Assembly: GCF_021726515.1 (NCBI RefSeq)
Contig: NZ_JAKKCJ010000004.1
Location: 248,001-312,000, forward strand
Reading direction: 5' to 3'
DNA length: 64,000 bases
Source: Vibrio sp. CK2-1
GTDB lineage: Bacteria > Pseudomonadota > Gammaproteobacteria > Enterobacterales > Vibrionaceae
Shown here: positions 46,215 through 55,813 of the stretch, piece after piece
Layout: every line of letters begins with the position of its first letter
Position numbering within the stretch: position 1 is the first letter of the stretch
Program-made: the position numbers and the translations under genes
The notes under the pieces: generated by a model
The model's input: the letters and a program-made list of their open reading frames with translations, nothing else
The model's database searches: none
Told to the model about the DNA's origin: nothing

Positions 46215-46577
46215 TCAGTTCTTCTGTTCAACGACAGTTTTAACTGGTTCATCTTTTAATTTTTCAACATCGTCAGAAAGATTCGATTTTTTATCTGAAA
46301 CTTTATCTTTAGTGTCAGCGAGATTGTCTTTCTTTTGATCGACTTTACCTGAAACATTAGATTTCGCGTCATCTACTTTATCTTTTGCATTATCTACTGC
46401 TTCGTCTTTGGCTTGCTCGGCTGTTTTCTCAGCGTCACAACGACCACTAACACCAACTGTTTTTTCTAACGCAGCATTTTTAGCCGCTTTAGATGCATCA
46501 CAATCAGGCTTAATCAAACCAGCATGAGCGGTTGACGTTGCGAGTAAAATAAATGGGATCAGAACTTTTAATTTCAT
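46215..46577 (-). CDS. Secreted Lys/Asp-rich helical repeat protein, unknown
   Basis: 120 residues. A signal peptide (1-19, ending AHA) is followed by a short domain with two Cys (CDASKAA and RCDAEKTA) and then a charged heptad-like region (about 50-115) with repeats of DNAKDKVDDAKSNVS type, likely a long amphipathic helix or coiled coil. It resembles LEA-like or apolipoprotein-like periplasmic proteins, but no family could be named. It lies 17 bases downstream of ybiT's stop in reverse order, so it is transcribed before ybiT. Confidence 0.72.
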   Translation of the reverse strand: MKLKVLIPFILLATSTAHAGLIKPDCDASKAAKNAALEKTVGVSGRCDAEKTAEQAKDEAVDNAKDKVDDAKSNVSGKVDQKKDNLADTKDKVSDKKSNLSDDVEKLKDEPVKTVVEQKN

Positions 46578-46593
46578 CTTTCTATCTCGTTAA

Positions 46594-48186
46594 TTATGCA
46601 GTAGCCGCGCGCGCTTTTAATAGCTCATCGTAAGTACCGCGGAAGTCATGGATTTGACCATCACGAATCTCAAGGATACGAGTCGCTAGCGATGATACGA
46701 ACTGGCGATCGTGCGATACGAAGAATAGGGTGCCTTTGTAGTTCTCAAGCGCTAAGTTTAATGATTCAATTGATTCCATATCCATGTGGTTGGTTGGTTC
46801 ATCCATCAACAACATGTTTGGCTTATGCATCATTAATTTACCAAGCAGCATACGACCTTGTTCACCACCAGAAAGCACTTGAACGCGTTTCTTGATGTCG
46901 TCTTGGCCAAATAGCATACGACCTAGGAAACTGCGAACCACTTGTTCATCGTCACCTTCTTGACGCCATTGAGCCATCCAATCAAACACTTTTAGATCTT
47001 CTGAAAATTCATGAGCATGATCTTGAGCGTAGTAACCAATGTTTGAGTTTTCAGACCATTTGTAGCTACCAGTCTTAGGCTCTAAAGCTCCGGCTAGCGT
47101 ATTTAGTAGGGTAGTTTTACCCACGCCGTTTTCACCGATAATCGCAACACGTTCACCGACTTCAAAAATTGCGTTGAAGTCAGAGTAGAGTGTGGTTTCA
47201 AAACCTTGTGATAAGTTTTCCACTTCTAATGCGTTACGGAACAATTCTTTTGATTGCTCGAAACGAATAAATGGGTTTTGACGACTAGAGGCTTTCACTT
47301 CTTCTAGCTGAATTTTATCAATTTGCTTAGCACGAGAAGTGGCTTGCTTCGCTTTTGATGCGTTCGCCGAGAAACGAGATACGAAGGTTTGTAGTTCAGC
47401 AATTTGTGCTTTCTTCTTCGCGTTATCCGATAATAAACGCTCACGAGCTTGAGTCGCTGCGAACATGTAATCATCGTAGTTGCCAGGGTAGACACGTAGT
47501 TCACCGTAGTCGATATCTGCCATGTGCGTACATACTTCATTTAGGAAGTGACGGTCATGCGAGATGATGATCATGGTGCAGTTACGTTGGTTTAGTGTAT
47601 CTTCCAACCAGCGAATAGTGTCCATATCCAAGTTGTTGGTAGGTTCATCAAGTAGCATGATATTTGGATCGGCAAATAATACCTGCGCCAAAAGAACACG
47701 TAGTTTCCAACCCGGAGCGATTTCGCTCATTGGGCCCCAGTGCTGTTCGGTTGGAATACCTACTGATAGCAGTAAATCACCTGCGCGAGCTTCTGCGGTA
47801 TAACCATCCATTTCCGCAAATTGGGTTTCAAGATCGGCTACTTTCATGCCATCTTCTTCGCTCATTTCTGCTAAAGAGTAGATGCGGTCACGTTCAACTT
47901 TGATTTCCCAAAGTTCTTTATGGCCCATGATAACCGTATCGATAACCGTAAACTCTTCGTAAGCAAACTGATCCTGATTCAATTTTGCCACGCGTTCGTT
48001 AGGATCAACACTCACGTTACCAGAGCTAGGCTCAAGCTCACCACTTAAGATTTTCATGAAGGTTGATTTACCACAGCCGTTCGCACCAATCAGGCCGTAA
48101 CGGTTACCGTCACCAAATTTAACAGAGATGTTTTCGAATAGGGGTTTAGCACCAAATTGCATGGTGATGTTCGCTGTGCTTAAGAT
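46594..48186 (-). CDS. ybiT: ABC-F family ATPase YbiT, apparently starting at ATC
   Basis: 530 residues if started at 48186. Two ABC domains: Walker [10 protein letters not shown] and GENGVGKTT, signature regions and Walker [11 protein letters not shown] and [10 protein letters not shown], with the ABC-F linker rich in Lys and Arg ([29 protein letters not shown]). ABC-F proteins act on the ribosome. The first ATG in frame is 48162 (MQFGAK), with no Shine-Dalgarno. Homologues have eight more residues (LSTANIT here). TGAGGA (48200-48195) lies 8 bases before an ATC codon at 48186 that aligns with the usual ATG. So an ATC start or a sequence error is likely; if neither, use 48162. Confidence 0.93.
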   Translation of the reverse strand: MLSTANITMQFGAKPLFENISVKFGDGNRYGLIGANGCGKSTFMKILSGELEPSSGNVSVDPNERVAKLNQDQFAYEEFTVIDTVIMGHKELWEIKVERDRIYSLAEMSEEDGMKVADLETQFAEMDGYTAEARAGDLLLSVGIPTEQHWGPMSEIAPGWKLRVLLAQVLFADPNIMLLDEPTNNLDMDTIRWLEDTLNQRNCTMIIISHDRHFLNEVCTHMADIDYGELRVYPGNYDDYMFAATQARERLLSDNAKKKAQIAELQTFVSRFSANASKAKQATSRAKQIDKIQLEEVKASSRQNPFIRFEQSKELFRNALEVENLSQGFETTLYSDFNAIFEVGERVAIIGENGVGKTTLLNTLAGALEPKTGSYKWSENSNIGYYAQDHAHEFSEDLKVFDWMAQWRQEGDDEQVVRSFLGRMLFGQDDIKKRVQVLSGGEQGRMLLGKLMMHKPNMLLMDEPTNHMDMESIESLNLALENYKGTLFFVSHDRQFVSSLATRILEIRDGQIHDFRGTYDELLKARAATA

Positions 48187-48348
48187 AACGGCATTCCTCA
48201 GGTTTAATCTTTACATTTTAATCACTGACGCATGAAATAATCAGTCGGTCAGTGATGATGAATTAGCGCGCATTATAGACGATTAAAAGCTTATGTGATA
48301 CCCGTCAAATTTTGAATTTTCTCTCTTATTCACTAAAGATGATGACAT

Positions 48349-48384
48349 AAAAAAAGCGCCTACCTTGGGAAAGGTAAACGCTTA
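48349..48384 (-). terminator. Intrinsic terminator of the large lipoprotein gene
   Basis: On the minus strand AAGCGTTTACCTT pairs with AAGGTAGGCGCTT (one mismatch), followed by seven T. Confidence 0.75.
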
Positions 48385-48413
48385 GTGTGATCTTAATATG
48401 ATAGAGCGAGAAA

Positions 48414-49910
48414 CTACTTAATTAATGCTTTTAGAGCGTGTAGTTTTTCGCCATTTGAGATGTCGTTACTCATCGTATCGGTAATGTACAGCTTGTTATC
48501 ATCGGTTAGATTAATCGTATCAATCTCAGTACCAGCAAGAACAGGGTCCAATAGTTTATTGTTATCGGCTCTATCTATGATGAATATTTGAGTTGCCTCT
48601 TTAATCACAATGTAGCTATCGTTTACCCAAAGGTAGTTTTGTTGACCGCCTTCGATTTTGCCTGCCTGGCTGTCTGTTTCGAAGCCAGTGTTAGCATCTA
48701 TGACGAAATTACTTTCAATGGTGTCTGTTTTATTACCAATCGAACCAATTTCAGTTTTGATTGCAGAGTATAAACATTGTTTATTGGAGTCTTGGCAAGC
48801 AGTTTGCCCTGTAAAACTTGAACTCAACACATAAGATTGGGTAATGTCTTGCGCTGATTCGCCATCCCAGCCATTAATGAAGCTTTCGTCTAGGCTAGCA
48901 TCATCATTTAATAAACCATTATTAAGTAATGTCAGATCTGAATCTGGTATTGGTAAGATTTGAGTTACATCACCTTGGATATCTTCTATTCTATTACTTA
49001 ACCCTATAATACCAGAAACAACGCCATCGTTAATTGTAGGTATAACAACGGTGTTACATACAGTGCGATAGCTCGGCTTTAAATCATCACATATATCACC
49101 AGAGAAATGTGCCGTTTTCCCTTTGGTGCTTTCTATTAATACATTCCCTAATGTTTCACTACTTGACAATAAACTATCGGAGCTCATTTCGGTCACGCTT
49201 TTAGTTTTCTCAATCGTTTTATTTTGCACCAGATTTTTCATTACTTCTGCGATGGTTTCATCCGAGTTTTCATCAGATAGTTGTGAAATCGCTTCAATGA
49301 TAGAATCTTTGTTAAGTTTTAAATTGTTATAAAAATGACCAGTCTTAAGTTTGACAGTATTAAATGCATCCCCGTTAGAAAAAACGAGCAATCCTTTTGA
49401 ATTTTCACCAACGAAATCAGGCAACTCTTTGTTATTTGTAATTAAGTAATAGTCACCGTTAGACGCCACATAATACCAAACTGGACGTCTGAAGGTTTGA
49501 GTCACGTCTACAACAGGCTTGTCACCAGTCACTGCTGCGATTAATTTTTTGAGAGCAGATGTATCGTCAGAGTCGGAATCAATAGGAGCGAGTCCCTGAG
49601 TGTATTTATAGATGGCCTTATGATTTTCACTAACCTCAACAACAAAACCACCATCTGAAGTTGGAGTGAAGTCTTCAACACCCATATTGGAAATATCCCC
49701 AATTGGTGCGCCATTCGCATCAAAACCAATTAAGTGACTACCATCTTCACTTGACGTTTCAACACGAGCAATACTCGATACATTAGAAAGTTCCTTGAAA
49801 CTTAATGTTTCAAGTGGATCAGATGGCTCAGTATTCGAGCTACTTGAAGAATCGTTACAAGCTGAAAGGGCGATACAAACGGTTGTAGCCAGTAATAATT
49901 TTTTTAGCAT
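48414..49910 (-). CDS. Large hypothetical lipoprotein
   Basis: 498 residues. The signal peptide MLKKLLLATTVCIALSAC ends in a lipobox with Cys18, followed by a Ser-rich linker (NDSSSSSNTEPSD) and a soluble domain without recognised family. Its short repeated strand-like pieces (LIGFDANGAPIGDISN, GGFVVEVSENHKAIYKY, NKLYITDTMSN) suggest a beta-propeller or similar fold. Four Cys after residue 300 may form disulfides. AGGA lies 6 bases before ATG 49910; the frame extends 32 codons upstream without support. Confidence 0.75.
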   Translation of the reverse strand: MLKKLLLATTVCIALSACNDSSSSSNTEPSDPLETLSFKELSNVSSIARVETSSEDGSHLIGFDANGAPIGDISNMGVEDFTPTSDGGFVVEVSENHKAIYKYTQGLAPIDSDSDDTSALKKLIAAVTGDKPVVDVTQTFRRPVWYYVASNGDYYLITNNKELPDFVGENSKGLLVFSNGDAFNTVKLKTGHFYNNLKLNKDSIIEAISQLSDENSDETIAEVMKNLVQNKTIEKTKSVTEMSSDSLLSSSETLGNVLIESTKGKTAHFSGDICDDLKPSYRTVCNTVVIPTINDGVVSGIIGLSNRIEDIQGDVTQILPIPDSDLTLLNNGLLNDDASLDESFINGWDGESAQDITQSYVLSSSFTGQTACQDSNKQCLYSAIKTEIGSIGNKTDTIESNFVIDANTGFETDSQAGKIEGGQQNYLWVNDSYIVIKEATQIFIIDRADNNKLLDPVLAGTEIDTINLTDDNKLYITDTMSNDISNGEKLHALKALIK

Positions 49911-49991
49911 GGGGAATCCTATTTTTTGGAAGCCGAATCTTACCATCATTGTTTTATTATCCAAGTGGGCAATAAGTGGTCGGATAAGAAC

Positions 49992-50034
49992 AAAAAACCG
50001 TGCCACAGATGAAGTTTGGCACGGTTTGTTTTTT
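49992..50034. terminator. Bidirectional terminator after manA
   Basis: AAACCGTGCCA (49995-50005) pairs with TGGCACGGTTT (50017-50027); six A precede and seven T follow. Confidence 0.85.
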
Positions 50035-50080
50035 CAACCAAATCTTCTAAGAAATGGAATTGAGCCCTCTATTACAAGAA

Positions 50081-51268
50081 TCAGTTATAGGCTCTGGCAA
50101 AGTGACCTGAACTTAATACTTTATATTCACCTGCAGAACACGGAATAAAGGCCGATTGTCCTTTGGTGAGCATAAGTACATAACCATTTGAATGCGTGAG
50201 TGTCACATCTGCATCAATCGCAAAAATGATTTCCGCGCTGTCACAAGTTAAGTTAGCTTCACACTCATAAACGCTAAAATTGAAGTCATCGACTGGAATT
50301 GGGTAGTGCTTAGTGTTTTTTTCTTCAATAGGTGCAAGAAGAATTTCATCACTAGGCTTCGGCTTACAGATTGTATTGGCAATTAGCTCAGGCACATCCA
50401 TATACTTTGGCGTTAAGCCTGCACGTAGTACGTTGTCTGAGTTAGCCATGATCTCTAAGCCAGTGCCTTTGATGTAAGCGTGTGGAGTACACGCATCAAG
50501 GAACATTGCTTCACCTGGTTTTAGCGTGATCACATGCAGCATCAGTGGGGCAAATAAACCAACATCACCTGGGTACTGTTTTTCTAGTTCAATTAATAGA
50601 TCGGCAAGTTCCTTGCCTTTGTACTCTTGAGCATGAGCCATTAAAGCCTGAATCGAAGAATCTTTCGCTTCACCGGTTAGGGACAAAATCGCTTCGAAAA
50701 ACTGGCTTAACCCTGATTCGGTTTGATTGGCTTTTAATGCTGAAACCTGTGCCTGTAGAGCAGGGGCATTCACCGTTTCAAACATACGAATGATGTCTTT
50801 AAAATCTCGGAAACCATTCATTGCTTGATAGGGCGTTAGGGCGTAGACCAATTCAGGTTTATGGTTTGGATCTTTGTAGTTACGGTTCGCCGCTTTTAAA
50901 TCAATTCCGGCTTGGTTTTCTTTTTCAAAACCAATTTCTGCCGCTTGTTTGCTTGGGTGAACTTGAATCGATAGGGCTTTTTCTGCGGCTAAAACTTTAA
51001 ATAGGTAAGGCAGTTCATTAAAACGCGTTTCAGTACGTTCGCCTAATATTACGGTTTTGTCTTGTTCAATGACACTATCTAAACGAACGAAATTATCGTT
51101 TAGTTCTACTTGAGAACATCCATTAGAGTGTGCACCCATCCAGATTTCAGCTTGTGGCTTGTTTTCAGGGTTTGGAATATCGAATAATTGTTGAATAGAA
51201 GATGTGCTGCCCCATGCATAATCTTGAATCACGTTCTGCATGAGTAAAAATGGAGGAAGAGCTTTCAT
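50081..51268 (-). CDS. manA: Mannose-6-phosphate isomerase, type I
   Basis: 395 residues. Zinc-binding residues lie in LSIQVHPSK, HKPELVYAL and CTPHAYIKG; the start MQNVIQDYAWGS and the GLEIMANSDNVLRAGLTPKY stretch are type I hallmarks. It converts mannose 6-phosphate to fructose 6-phosphate in the cytoplasm. AAGGGATT precedes ATG. It is downstream of the PTS permease on the same strand, but a strong terminator separates them (51356-51390), so it may have its own promoter. Confidence 0.94.
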   Translation of the reverse strand: MKALPPFLLMQNVIQDYAWGSTSSIQQLFDIPNPENKPQAEIWMGAHSNGCSQVELNDNFVRLDSVIEQDKTVILGERTETRFNELPYLFKVLAAEKALSIQVHPSKQAAEIGFEKENQAGIDLKAANRNYKDPNHKPELVYALTPYQAMNGFRDFKDIIRMFETVNAPALQAQVSALKANQTESGLSQFFEAILSLTGEAKDSSIQALMAHAQEYKGKELADLLIELEKQYPGDVGLFAPLMLHVITLKPGEAMFLDACTPHAYIKGTGLEIMANSDNVLRAGLTPKYMDVPELIANTICKPKPSDEILLAPIEEKNTKHYPIPVDDFNFSVYECEANLTCDSAEIIFAIDADVTLTHSNGYVLMLTKGQSAFIPCSAGEYKVLSSGHFARAYN

Positions 51269-51355
51269 AATAATCCCTTACGACTATACCCAGTATTCTT
51301 TAGTTAAAGCATAAATGGCAACTTAAATCACATTGAGTATAAAAAGTTAAATTTT

Positions 51356-51390
51356 TGGAAAAAGCAATGCAGGCATTATAGCCTGCATTG
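51356..51390 (-). terminator. Intrinsic terminator after the PTS permease gene
   Basis: On the minus strand CAATGCAGGC pairs perfectly with GCCTGCATTG around a 6-base loop, followed by CTTTTT. Confidence 0.85.
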
Positions 51391-51423
51391 AATTAAAAGT
51401 GTTCAGAAGTTACTAAGTTCTGA

Positions 51424-53316
51424 TTAAGCTGTTGCTATTTTTGCTTGGCGCATTTTTTTCAACGCTACACACACAATGGCGGTTACCACTGCACCTGTTG
51501 CCATACAGAAAAGCGCTAAGAATGGTTTATTCATTGCACCTAGTAGGGCAACTACAGGGCCACCGTGAGCTACGCTGTTAGTGATGCCGAATGAAAATGC
51601 CATTACTGCGCCAACCATTGAGCCAAGTACGTTTGCTGGAATTACTGATAGTGGATCTTGCGCGGCAAATGGAATTGCACCTTCAGATATACCAACTAAG
51701 CCCATTGCACCAGCGGCTTTACCTGCTTCGATTTCGCTGTCTTCAAAAATACCAAACTTACGACCAATAACGGTTGCTAGTGCCATACCTAGAGGTGCGA
51801 TTGGAATAGCCACAGCCATTGCGCCCATGAATTGAGTTTGGCCGCTAGCAATCATGCCGACAGAAAATAGGAAGGCTACTTTGTTGAATGGACCACCCAT
51901 ATCGAACCCAGCCATACCACCAAGAACAATACCGAGTAGAACGACGTTACCCGTGCTCATTTCTGTTAGTACTGCGTTTAACCATTGCATTAGATCAGCG
52001 ATTGGTGCGCCAATGACAAAGATAAACAATGAAGCAATAAATACCGTACCTAAGATTGGAGCAATCATGATAGGTACAAGTGGCGCGATCATTTTGTGGT
52101 ATTCACGTTGCGCGATAAAGCGAACAAAGTAACCGACTAACAGACCGGCAATGATGGCACCAATAAAGCCAGTACCAGCATCTGCGCCATAGAAAGAGCC
52201 GTTATTAGCAATCCAACCGCCAATGAAACCTGGAGCTAGTGCGGCACGATCACCGATGGCATAAGCAATATAGCCTGCAAGAATTGGGATCATTAAAGTA
52301 AAGGCAACCACACCGACATTTAATACTTGGTTCCACAAACTACCATCTGGAATTTGCATGCCATTTGGCGTTGGCTCACCACCAATTGCTAATGAAAGGG
52401 CGATCATCAAACCACCAGTTACCACAAATGGGATCATGTGTGATACGCCATTCATTAAGTAACGGTAAAGGTTTGAGCGTCCAGAATTGGCACCAGATTT
52501 TTCTTCTTTAGTATTACTACTCGCATCGGCTTGATAAGGCGCCGCATCGAGCGCTTGTTGAATGACGCCTTTACCATTACTGATAGGCGCTTTTACGCTA
52601 GTTTGAATTAGCTTTTTACCGTTAAAGCGAGTCATATCAACTTGCTTATCACAACTCACTACAATGGCGACTGCGCGGTCGATTTCTTCTTGAGTAGGCG
52701 CATTTTTAACACCAATTGACCCATTGGTTTCGACTTTAATTTCGTAACCCATTTCAGCGGCGGCTTTTTCCAAACCTTCAGCAGCTAAGTAGGTGTGTGC
52801 AATACCAGCAGGGCAACCGGTAACACCAATGATTAAGCCTTTATCCGCGGCAACCGTGTTTTCAACTTCTTTCTTTTCAAGTAGTAAAGCTAAAGCCGCT
52901 TCCGATGATTCGGCTTTGAAGAATGCTTCAATAAAGCCATCTTCGATTAATTTTGATGATAGCTCTGCTAATACTTCGATGTGATGATCAGCACCACCAT
53001 CTGGAGAGGCGATCATGAAGAATAGTTTTGAATCTTCACCATCTTCTGCACCGTATTCAATACCAGAACGGCTGATACCAATGGCTACCGCAGGCTCTGC
53101 TACCGCTGCACTTTTTGCATGCGGAATCGCCACACCTTCTTCAAAACCCGTGTTACCAATTTCTTCACGAGCATAAATATCTTTCAAAAATTGAGCTTTA
53201 TCGCTGAGCTTTCCTTGGGCATCTAAAATTGCCACCATTTCATTGAACACTTCGTCCTTGGTGGTCGCTTTTAGATCTAAGCAGATTAGTTTCGCATTAA
53301 TCAACTGGGTAATCAT
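51424..53316 (-). CDS. PTS EIIABC permease, fructose/mannose family
   Basis: 630 residues. EIIA (1-150, active His in EEGVAIPHAKS), EIIB (about 160-255, active Cys in GVTGCPAGIAHTYLAAEGLEKAA) and EIIC (about 285-625, with MNGVSHMIPFVVTGGLMIALSLAIGG and AGFDMGGPFNKVAFLFSVGMI). It phosphorylates the sugar during uptake. Proximity to manA and an AraC regulator suggests mannose; the equivalent cluster in V. cholerae is, as I recall, reported as a mannose PTS. Fructose remains possible. A near-consensus CRP site stands in the divergent promoter region. Confidence 0.92.
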   Translation of the reverse strand: MITQLINAKLICLDLKATTKDEVFNEMVAILDAQGKLSDKAQFLKDIYAREEIGNTGFEEGVAIPHAKSAAVAEPAVAIGISRSGIEYGAEDGEDSKLFFMIASPDGGADHHIEVLAELSSKLIEDGFIEAFFKAESSEAALALLLEKKEVENTVAADKGLIIGVTGCPAGIAHTYLAAEGLEKAAAEMGYEIKVETNGSIGVKNAPTQEEIDRAVAIVVSCDKQVDMTRFNGKKLIQTSVKAPISNGKGVIQQALDAAPYQADASSNTKEEKSGANSGRSNLYRYLMNGVSHMIPFVVTGGLMIALSLAIGGEPTPNGMQIPDGSLWNQVLNVGVVAFTLMIPILAGYIAYAIGDRAALAPGFIGGWIANNGSFYGADAGTGFIGAIIAGLLVGYFVRFIAQREYHKMIAPLVPIMIAPILGTVFIASLFIFVIGAPIADLMQWLNAVLTEMSTGNVVLLGIVLGGMAGFDMGGPFNKVAFLFSVGMIASGQTQFMGAMAVAIPIAPLGMALATVIGRKFGIFEDSEIEAGKAAGAMGLVGISEGAIPFAAQDPLSVIPANVLGSMVGAVMAFSFGITNSVAHGGPVVALLGAMNKPFLALFCMATGAVVTAIVCVALKKMRQAKIATA

Positions 53317-53433
53317 GGCAGTACCTATTATTAGTATTGATGTATTGTTGATATGAATTGTTGGTCATTTGCTAAAGAAAGAATAGTGCATATAAGTGGC
53401 ATTTACTGGATTATTGTAACCACTGAAATTGTT

Positions 53434-53449
53434 TGTGATCCCGATCACT
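53434..53449. promoter_or_regulatory. Near-consensus CRP site between PTS permease and AraC genes
   Basis: TGTGA-TCCCGA-TCACT matches the CRP consensus TGTGA-N6-TCACA in 9 of 10 defined bases. It lies 117 bases from the permease start and 63 bases from the regulator start. Confidence 0.75.
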
Positions 53450-53512
53450 GGTAAATTAAGTGGTGTTATATAGCGTATACACTCACTAAATAATCCAAGG
53501 CTGCTGTACCGC

Positions 53513-54364
53513 ATGAATCAGACTTTTATCAATGTATTGGAAGGTGTGCTAGCCGACCGTGAGCACTTTAACCGTGTGTGGTTTGCTAATGATCACACCA
53601 CGCCACCGCCTTTCAGTTATCAAGTAAACTTTCCCCGTATGGAGTTTGTGATCACCGGGGAGTACATCAATGAAATTGAAGATCCTGATTTTGGAGTCAC
53701 CAAAGTAAAGGTTCTACCCGGCGATATTTTGTATATTCCACCCAATAGCTGGAATAAGCCCGACTGGGATAGTGATTGCTGCGTATTGAGCTTACTGTTT
53801 GGTAAGCGCCAGCTAGGGTTTAGTTTAGTTGAAAAAAGGAAAGGGGAAGCCAATTTTTTCGATGTGCAGAAGCATAGTATTCAAACTCGAACCGGCCACG
53901 CGATAGATCATATTCTCAGCGCGTTAAATACTTTATCCAAAGAAAAGAATCTGCATCCTACAGGTGGACATTTATTGATGGCTTTAATGACTTATTGCCA
54001 CGGAATGTTGTTGTCTCCTGACTTATCATCGCAAAGTCGTAGTGAAGATCTTTATCAAGGGATATGTATTTATATTCAAGAAAACTTCCACCGCAATATC
54101 ACTCGGGATAGTATCGCGCACCGCTTTAATATCAGCCCAAATCACCTATCACGATTGTTTCGTCAGCAGGGACACATGCGCTTGGCCGATTACATTACCT
54201 GGGTTCGGTTAGAGCGTGCCAAATTTATGCTAACTCGTTATTCATTTCGTTTAAGTGAAGTGGCTCTGCGCTGCGGTTATAACGATGTGAACTACTTCTT
54301 TCGAGTGTTCAAGAATAAAACCGGTAGAACGCCTAGTGAGTTTCGCGCCATGTATGTGGAGTAG
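53513..54364 (+). CDS. AraC-family regulator of the PTS/manA cluster
   Basis: 283 residues. The N-terminal cupin-like sensor domain (about 15-140, with FVITGEYINEI and VLPGDILYIPPNSWNKPDW) is followed by two C-terminal helix-turn-helix motifs (about 180-280, with NISPNHLSRLFRQQGHMRLADYITWVRLERAKFML and VALRCGYNDVNYFFRVFKNKTGRTPSEFR). Divergent from the permease gene, its probable target. In V. cholerae the equivalent regulator has been called ManR; that name is not certain here. Confidence 0.9.
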   Translation: MNQTFINVLEGVLADREHFNRVWFANDHTTPPPFSYQVNFPRMEFVITGEYINEIEDPDFGVTKVKVLPGDILYIPPNSWNKPDWDSDCCVLSLLFGKRQLGFSLVEKRKGEANFFDVQKHSIQTRTGHAIDHILSALNTLSKEKNLHPTGGHLLMALMTYCHGMLLSPDLSSQSRSEDLYQGICIYIQENFHRNITRDSIAHRFNISPNHLSRLFRQQGHMRLADYITWVRLERAKFMLTRYSFRLSEVALRCGYNDVNYFFRVFKNKTGRTPSEFRAMYVE

Positions 54365-54390
54365 GTTGTGTATTTAGCTTGGCGTAGGTG

Positions 54391-54421
54391 TTGTGACATT
54401 ATAACGCTATAGTGCTATGAT
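54391..54421 (+). promoter_or_regulatory. relBE promoter with overlapping operator
   Basis: TTGTGA (54391-54396) and TATGAT (54416-54421) are spaced by 19 bases. ATAACGCTATAGTGCTAT (54401-54418) is palindromic at 14 of 18 positions and covers the spacer and -10, as expected for autorepression by a ribbon-helix-helix antitoxin. Confidence 0.5.
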
Positions 54422-54450
54422 GTTCTTATCGAATTAATGGAGACATTATC

Positions 54451-54684
54451 ATGAGCAATCTATCAAAACGTTCTACCGTTTACTTTGAGCCTGATATACA
54501 TCAAGCACTAAAAATGCGCGCTGCTTCATCTCATTTATCAATTTCTGAGTTAATAGATGAAGCTGTTCGTTTATTAATGCGTGAAGATCAAGAGGATTTA
54601 GCCGCTGTATCAGCAAGAGCCAATGAGCCTGATATTTCATATGAAGATTTATTAAATGATTTGAAGTCACATGGAAAAATATAG
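54451..54684 (+). CDS. relB: RelB/CopG-type antitoxin
   Basis: 77 residues. A ribbon-helix-helix DNA-binding N-terminus (RSTVYFEPDIHQALKMRAASSHLSISELIDEAVRLLM, 7-43) is followed by an acidic C-terminus (ANEPDISYEDLLNDLKSHGKI) that would bind the toxin. GGAG precedes ATG. It overlaps the toxin start by 14 bases. Codon and base composition are more AT-rich than in the neighbouring PTS genes, in line with transfer. Confidence 0.88.
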   Translation: MSNLSKRSTVYFEPDIHQALKMRAASSHLSISELIDEAVRLLMREDQEDLAAVSARANEPDISYEDLLNDLKSHGKI

Positions 54685-54934
54685 AATAACTTTTAAAAAG
54701 TCAGTGGCTAAAGATTTACGAGTAATACCTAAAAACGATATAAAAAAGATCCTAAGTAAAATAGATACATTAGCTATAAACCCTCGAGGTGAAGGTTGTA
54801 TTAAACTTTCAGGGCAGGAAAATTATCGAGTTCGCCAAGGCTTATATCGAATAGTGTATGAAATAAAAGATGATGTACTTGTTGTTAATGTAATAAAAGT
54901 TGCCCATAGGTCACAGGTGTATAAAAGCAACTAA
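54671..54934 (+). CDS. relE: RelE/ParE-superfamily toxin
   Basis: 87 residues. A small RelE fold is shown by KSVAKDLRVIPKNDIKKILSKI, KLSGQENYRVRQGLYRIVYEI and the end VVNVIKVAHRSQVYK, close to the RelE consensus GxYRVRxGxYRIxYxI...V.V..V.HR. RelE members cleave mRNA in the ribosome A site; ParE members target gyrase. The conserved Arg and the HR..VY end favour RelE. Its TAA is part of the TAAC start of the attC-like site. Confidence 0.88.
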   Translation: MEKYRITFKKSVAKDLRVIPKNDIKKILSKIDTLAINPRGEGCIKLSGQENYRVRQGLYRIVYEIKDDVLVVNVIKVAHRSQVYKSN

Positions 54935-55010
54935 CAAGTCATTCAGCAAGATACAAGCGCTTGGTTATTCTCCTACGGCGCTGATTTTTGCTTCTGATTG
55001 AGGCGTTAGT
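54931..55010 (+). mobile_element. Integron attC-like recombination site after relBE
   Basis: TAACAAGTCATTCAG (54932-54946) and TGATTGAGGCGTTAG (54995-55009) mirror each other as attC outer arms: TAAC/GTTA at the ends, then TCATTCAG against CTGATTGA with one mismatch. The spacing (about 78 bases) and the ends TAACAA...GGCGTTAG match known attC sites. The central part contains the palindrome CAAGCGCTTG (54954-54963). Orientation is the same as relBE, as in a gene cassette. Confidence 0.6.
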
Positions 55011-55031
55011 TTGCTAAATGCTCGCGGCTAA

Positions 55032-55529
55032 CTAGCCCAAGCTTGCTCTGACATCTGCAATGGTGATAAAGAGTTTGTTTTCAGTATCTTGAAATGCTTT
55101 AAAACCATAACGTTCATAGAAATGTTTTGCACCGTCTTTGGCATCAACGGTAACAACTGGAAATGCAACGCTATCACTAGCCGCTAATAACTTTCTCAGT
55201 GCGTCAATAAGCAACCATTCTCCAAAGCCTTTTCCTTTGTATCTCTCATCAATAGCAAGACGAGCAATGAGGCCACCTGAAGTCGATGATTGATGTTTCT
55301 TTTGTAACTTACCGGGCAATGCCTTTAAGTCAATTGGTGTCATTGTTAGCGTATAAAAGCCGATGATATGTGCATTGTCTTTATCATCTTCTAAAACAAA
55401 TGTTCTGGTGTTGTCTTTCTTTGCTTGCTGACTCGCCATTACTTTCAAGTAATTATTGAGAGCTTCGATGCCACAGTTGAATCGGTTTCTATTGTGTTTA
55501 GATTTATCTAGAAGTACCGTATTCATCAT
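55032..55529 (-). CDS. tacT: GNAT acetyltransferase toxin, TacT/AtaT type
   Basis: 165 residues. The toxin-type beginning HNRNRFNCGIEALNNYLKVMASQQAKKDNTRTFVL, the acetyl-CoA loop IDERYKGKGFGEWLLIDALRKLL and the C-terminal YERYGFKAFQD are characteristic. Family members acetylate aminoacyl-tRNA and stop translation. It starts within the last bases of the antitoxin gene (ATGATG overlapping TGA). Confidence 0.9.
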   Translation of the reverse strand: MMNTVLLDKSKHNRNRFNCGIEALNNYLKVMASQQAKKDNTRTFVLEDDKDNAHIIGFYTLTMTPIDLKALPGKLQKKHQSSTSGGLIARLAIDERYKGKGFGEWLLIDALRKLLAASDSVAFPVVTVDAKDGAKHFYERYGFKAFQDTENKLFITIADVRASLG

Positions 55530-55798
55530 TGAGTTTTGTTCTCGTATCGACCAGCAGCAGCTTTTAGTTTTGAGTTCTGTGTTGCAGGGCGGTCTAAAGC
55601 GTCCATCAGCAACATAGCATCGGCTTGGCTCAGTTTTAAAGCTTCTTCACGTTCGATGACTTGTTTCGCTTTTTCAATTGCAGCGCTTAGAACAAATGAG
55701 TTAATACTAGACATACCAGCGATCGCAGCAGCCTTAGTAAGTAGATCTTGTGTATCGACATCAACTCTAGCGGTGATACGAGGTAGGGTAGTCGCCAT
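55526..55798 (-). CDS. tacA: DUF1778 (TacA-type) antitoxin
   Basis: 90 residues. The ribbon-helix-helix domain (RITARVDVDTQDLLTKAAAIAGMSSINSFVLSAAIEKAKQVI, about 7-48) is followed by a toxin-binding tail with LKLSQADAMLLMDALDRPA. GGAG precedes ATG. It overlaps tacT by 4 bases. Two operator copies flank its promoter. Confidence 0.9.
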   Translation of the reverse strand: MATTLPRITARVDVDTQDLLTKAAAIAGMSSINSFVLSAAIEKAKQVIEREEALKLSQADAMLLMDALDRPATQNSKLKAAAGRYENKTQ

Positions 55799-55813
55799 AA
55801 TGTTATCTCCTAG

